This document shows positions 63,901 to 64,000 of a stretch of DNA of 64,000 nt, piece after piece. The notes beneath the pieces were generated by a model, which did no database searches, had not been told where the DNA came from, and saw nothing but the letters and a program-made list of their open reading frames with translations. Every line of letters starts with the position of its first letter. The stretch's first letter is position 1. A program made the position numbers and the translations under genes. This DNA is from Legionella quinlivanii (GTDB lineage Bacteria; Pseudomonadota; Gammaproteobacteria; Legionellales; Legionellaceae), in the NCBI RefSeq assembly GCF_003265995.1, contig NZ_MVJN01000010.1, positions 1-64,000 of the forward strand, written 5' to 3'.

Positions 63901-64000
63901 CGGCTGAAAATATCAAAGGTGACGCCAAACTTTTCTAATAATTCATCTTGCCACTGCTCGGTTAGAGAGCCAGGTGAAACTATGAGTATACGCTTGGCAT
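60912..64000 (-). CDS. SNF2/DEAH helicase with C-terminal DUF3883 (5' end outside window)
   Basis: About 1029 residues visible; the frame is open to the right edge (first complete codon at 63998). Upstream of the TTG at 63836 it reads [20 protein letters not shown], helicase motif Ia, so the true start lies beyond the window. Motif II is [16 protein letters not shown], motif [13 protein letters not shown], motif [19 protein letters not shown]. The last ~150 residues contain a DUF3883 nuclease-like fold ([11 protein letters not shown]). First visible gene of the defence operon. Confidence 0.9.
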   Translation of the reverse strand, partial: AKRILIVSPGSLTEQWQDELLEKFGVTFDIFSREKQEQCASGNYFDEADQLICRLDQLSRNEEFQEKLKNTEWDIIIVDEAHKLSASYFGSKINKTKRFQLGEMLGSITRHFLLMTATPHNGKEEDFQTWLSLLDGDRFYGKFREGAHKVDVSDMMRRMVKEELLKFDGTPLFPERRAYTANYELSPMEASLYEQVTTYVREEMNRADNLDSKKKNNVGFALTMLQRRLASSPEAIYQSLKRRRKRLEDRLEETKLMARGQTVKKDSVAETLGEYNLKKQIDLPDNFDEIDEDLSAEEYEILSEQVVDQASASETIPELEAEILILKDLEDQALKVVQSGNDKKWEELSYLLQDKPEMLTTSGARRKLIIFTEHKDTLNYLANRVGDMLGNENAVRTIYGGTNRDERRKVQEEFRHDPEVIVLIATDAAGEGVNLQNANLMVNYDLPWNPNRLEQRFGRIHRIGQTEVCHLWNIVASETREGEVFKKLFDKIEIEKEALGGKVFDVLGEAFDNVSLKDLLVDAIRYGEAPETRAKMNEVIDSALDSEHLKEILRRNALVEQHMGLEELYAVKEEMEKAEARKLQPYFIRAFFTEAFQTLGGEMRNREPGRFEIRHVPAAIRERDRIIGETRTPVLRKYERICFEKHHVRQQGKPMADIIHPLHPLMHSATDLVLEAHRSKLKQGAVLVDPNDDGLTPKVLFMLDHTVRESGNSTNIASRRLEFIEIDERGNAINAGWAPHLDLKPIEDYDHNLVSDILNARWLNNKLEALALNHASLKLVPEHYTEVKERRERQANKTLAAVNERLVKEINYWSDRYIKLQDDVNAGKQPRMQPEMARRRVDELTARLEQRKAELEALKNVVSSTPVVMGGALVIPKGLLAHRKGETQFRVDAEVRSRIESIAMNVVIDTERSFGFEVKDVGTEKCGWDVTSRPPTNADGSIRPDRHIEVKGRAKGQNTITVSRNEIIYGLNQADKFMLAIVIVDGEKFEGPFYVKTPFTVEPDFCVASINYDLSDLLSKAVAPEQTI

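Noticed and set aside
1-64000. CRISPR array or Cas operon
   Set aside because: No regularly spaced repeats were seen; the Cas4-like part of the DUF2779 protein has no Cas neighbours.

Overview
The window looks like a mobile accessory region of a Legionella species. The evidence is low-GC gamma-proteobacterial coding, an lvrA/lvrB/CsrA-like (csrT) module next to a LexA-like repressor, a CopA very like the structurally known L. pneumophila enzyme, and HelABC-type metal efflux. No rRNA gene, intact tRNA gene, CRISPR array or integrase is visible. The genus call is an inference from gene content.

Layout. (1) 1-6.7 kb: IS remnants and two direct copies of a tRNA 3' half (170-215 and 6038-6083) bracket a 5.8-kb segment carrying an AbiE toxin-antitoxin pair, a YggU protein, a SulP anion transporter with a YjdM zinc-ribbon protein, a spermidine-synthase-like protein and an orphan HigA. 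The SulP and spermidine-synthase-like genes share a nearly identical 22-bp promoter element. (2) 6.8-13.5 kb: a leftward five-gene operon (N-terminally extended aconitase, YeaO-type DUF488, flavin reductase, OsmC, DUF488), a small membrane protein and an AlkA glycosylase. (3) 13.8-19.8 kb: a nitric-oxide module with alternative oxidase, a TehB-like methyltransferase, NsrR, truncated haemoglobin, Fe-S/flavin reductase and quinol-dependent NO reductase. Two NsrR-type operators are visible. (4) 19.8-21.8 kb: a DUF2779 double-nuclease protein.

(5) 21.9-53.2 kb: an integrative conjugative element backbone with an RP4 (IncP)-like plan. traM-traL-traK diverge from traJ-traI across an oriT whose nic sequence is almost that of RP4, and a traH-like gene is overprinted inside traI. 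The mating-pair genes read trbB-C-D-E-F-G-H-I-J-K-L, then traG-traF-small ORF-traC. Between traI and traC sits a copper/heavy-metal cargo operon (csoR, copA, RND efflux helCBA-like, a periplasmic protein and a multicopper oxidase). Regulation is of Legionella type: lvrA-lvrB-csrT upstream of trbB and a divergent S24 repressor.

(6) 53.3-64 kb: a leftward defence operon. A helicase (cut by the window edge), a DUF1156 DNA methyltransferase and a DUF499 ATPase (Hma/ARMADA-like set) run directly into thsA and thsB of a type I Thoeris system, with junctions of at most 12 nt.

As a whole the element would pair self-transfer with copper, nitrosative-stress and phage resistance, which would suit a bacterium living in amoebae and macrophages. 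The most notable observations are the Thoeris genes coupled to a methylase-helicase-ATPase cassette, the RP4-type oriT with an overprinted traH-like gene, the shared C-terminal tail of TrbJ and TrbK, and the NsrR-controlled alternative oxidase/split globin-reductase module.
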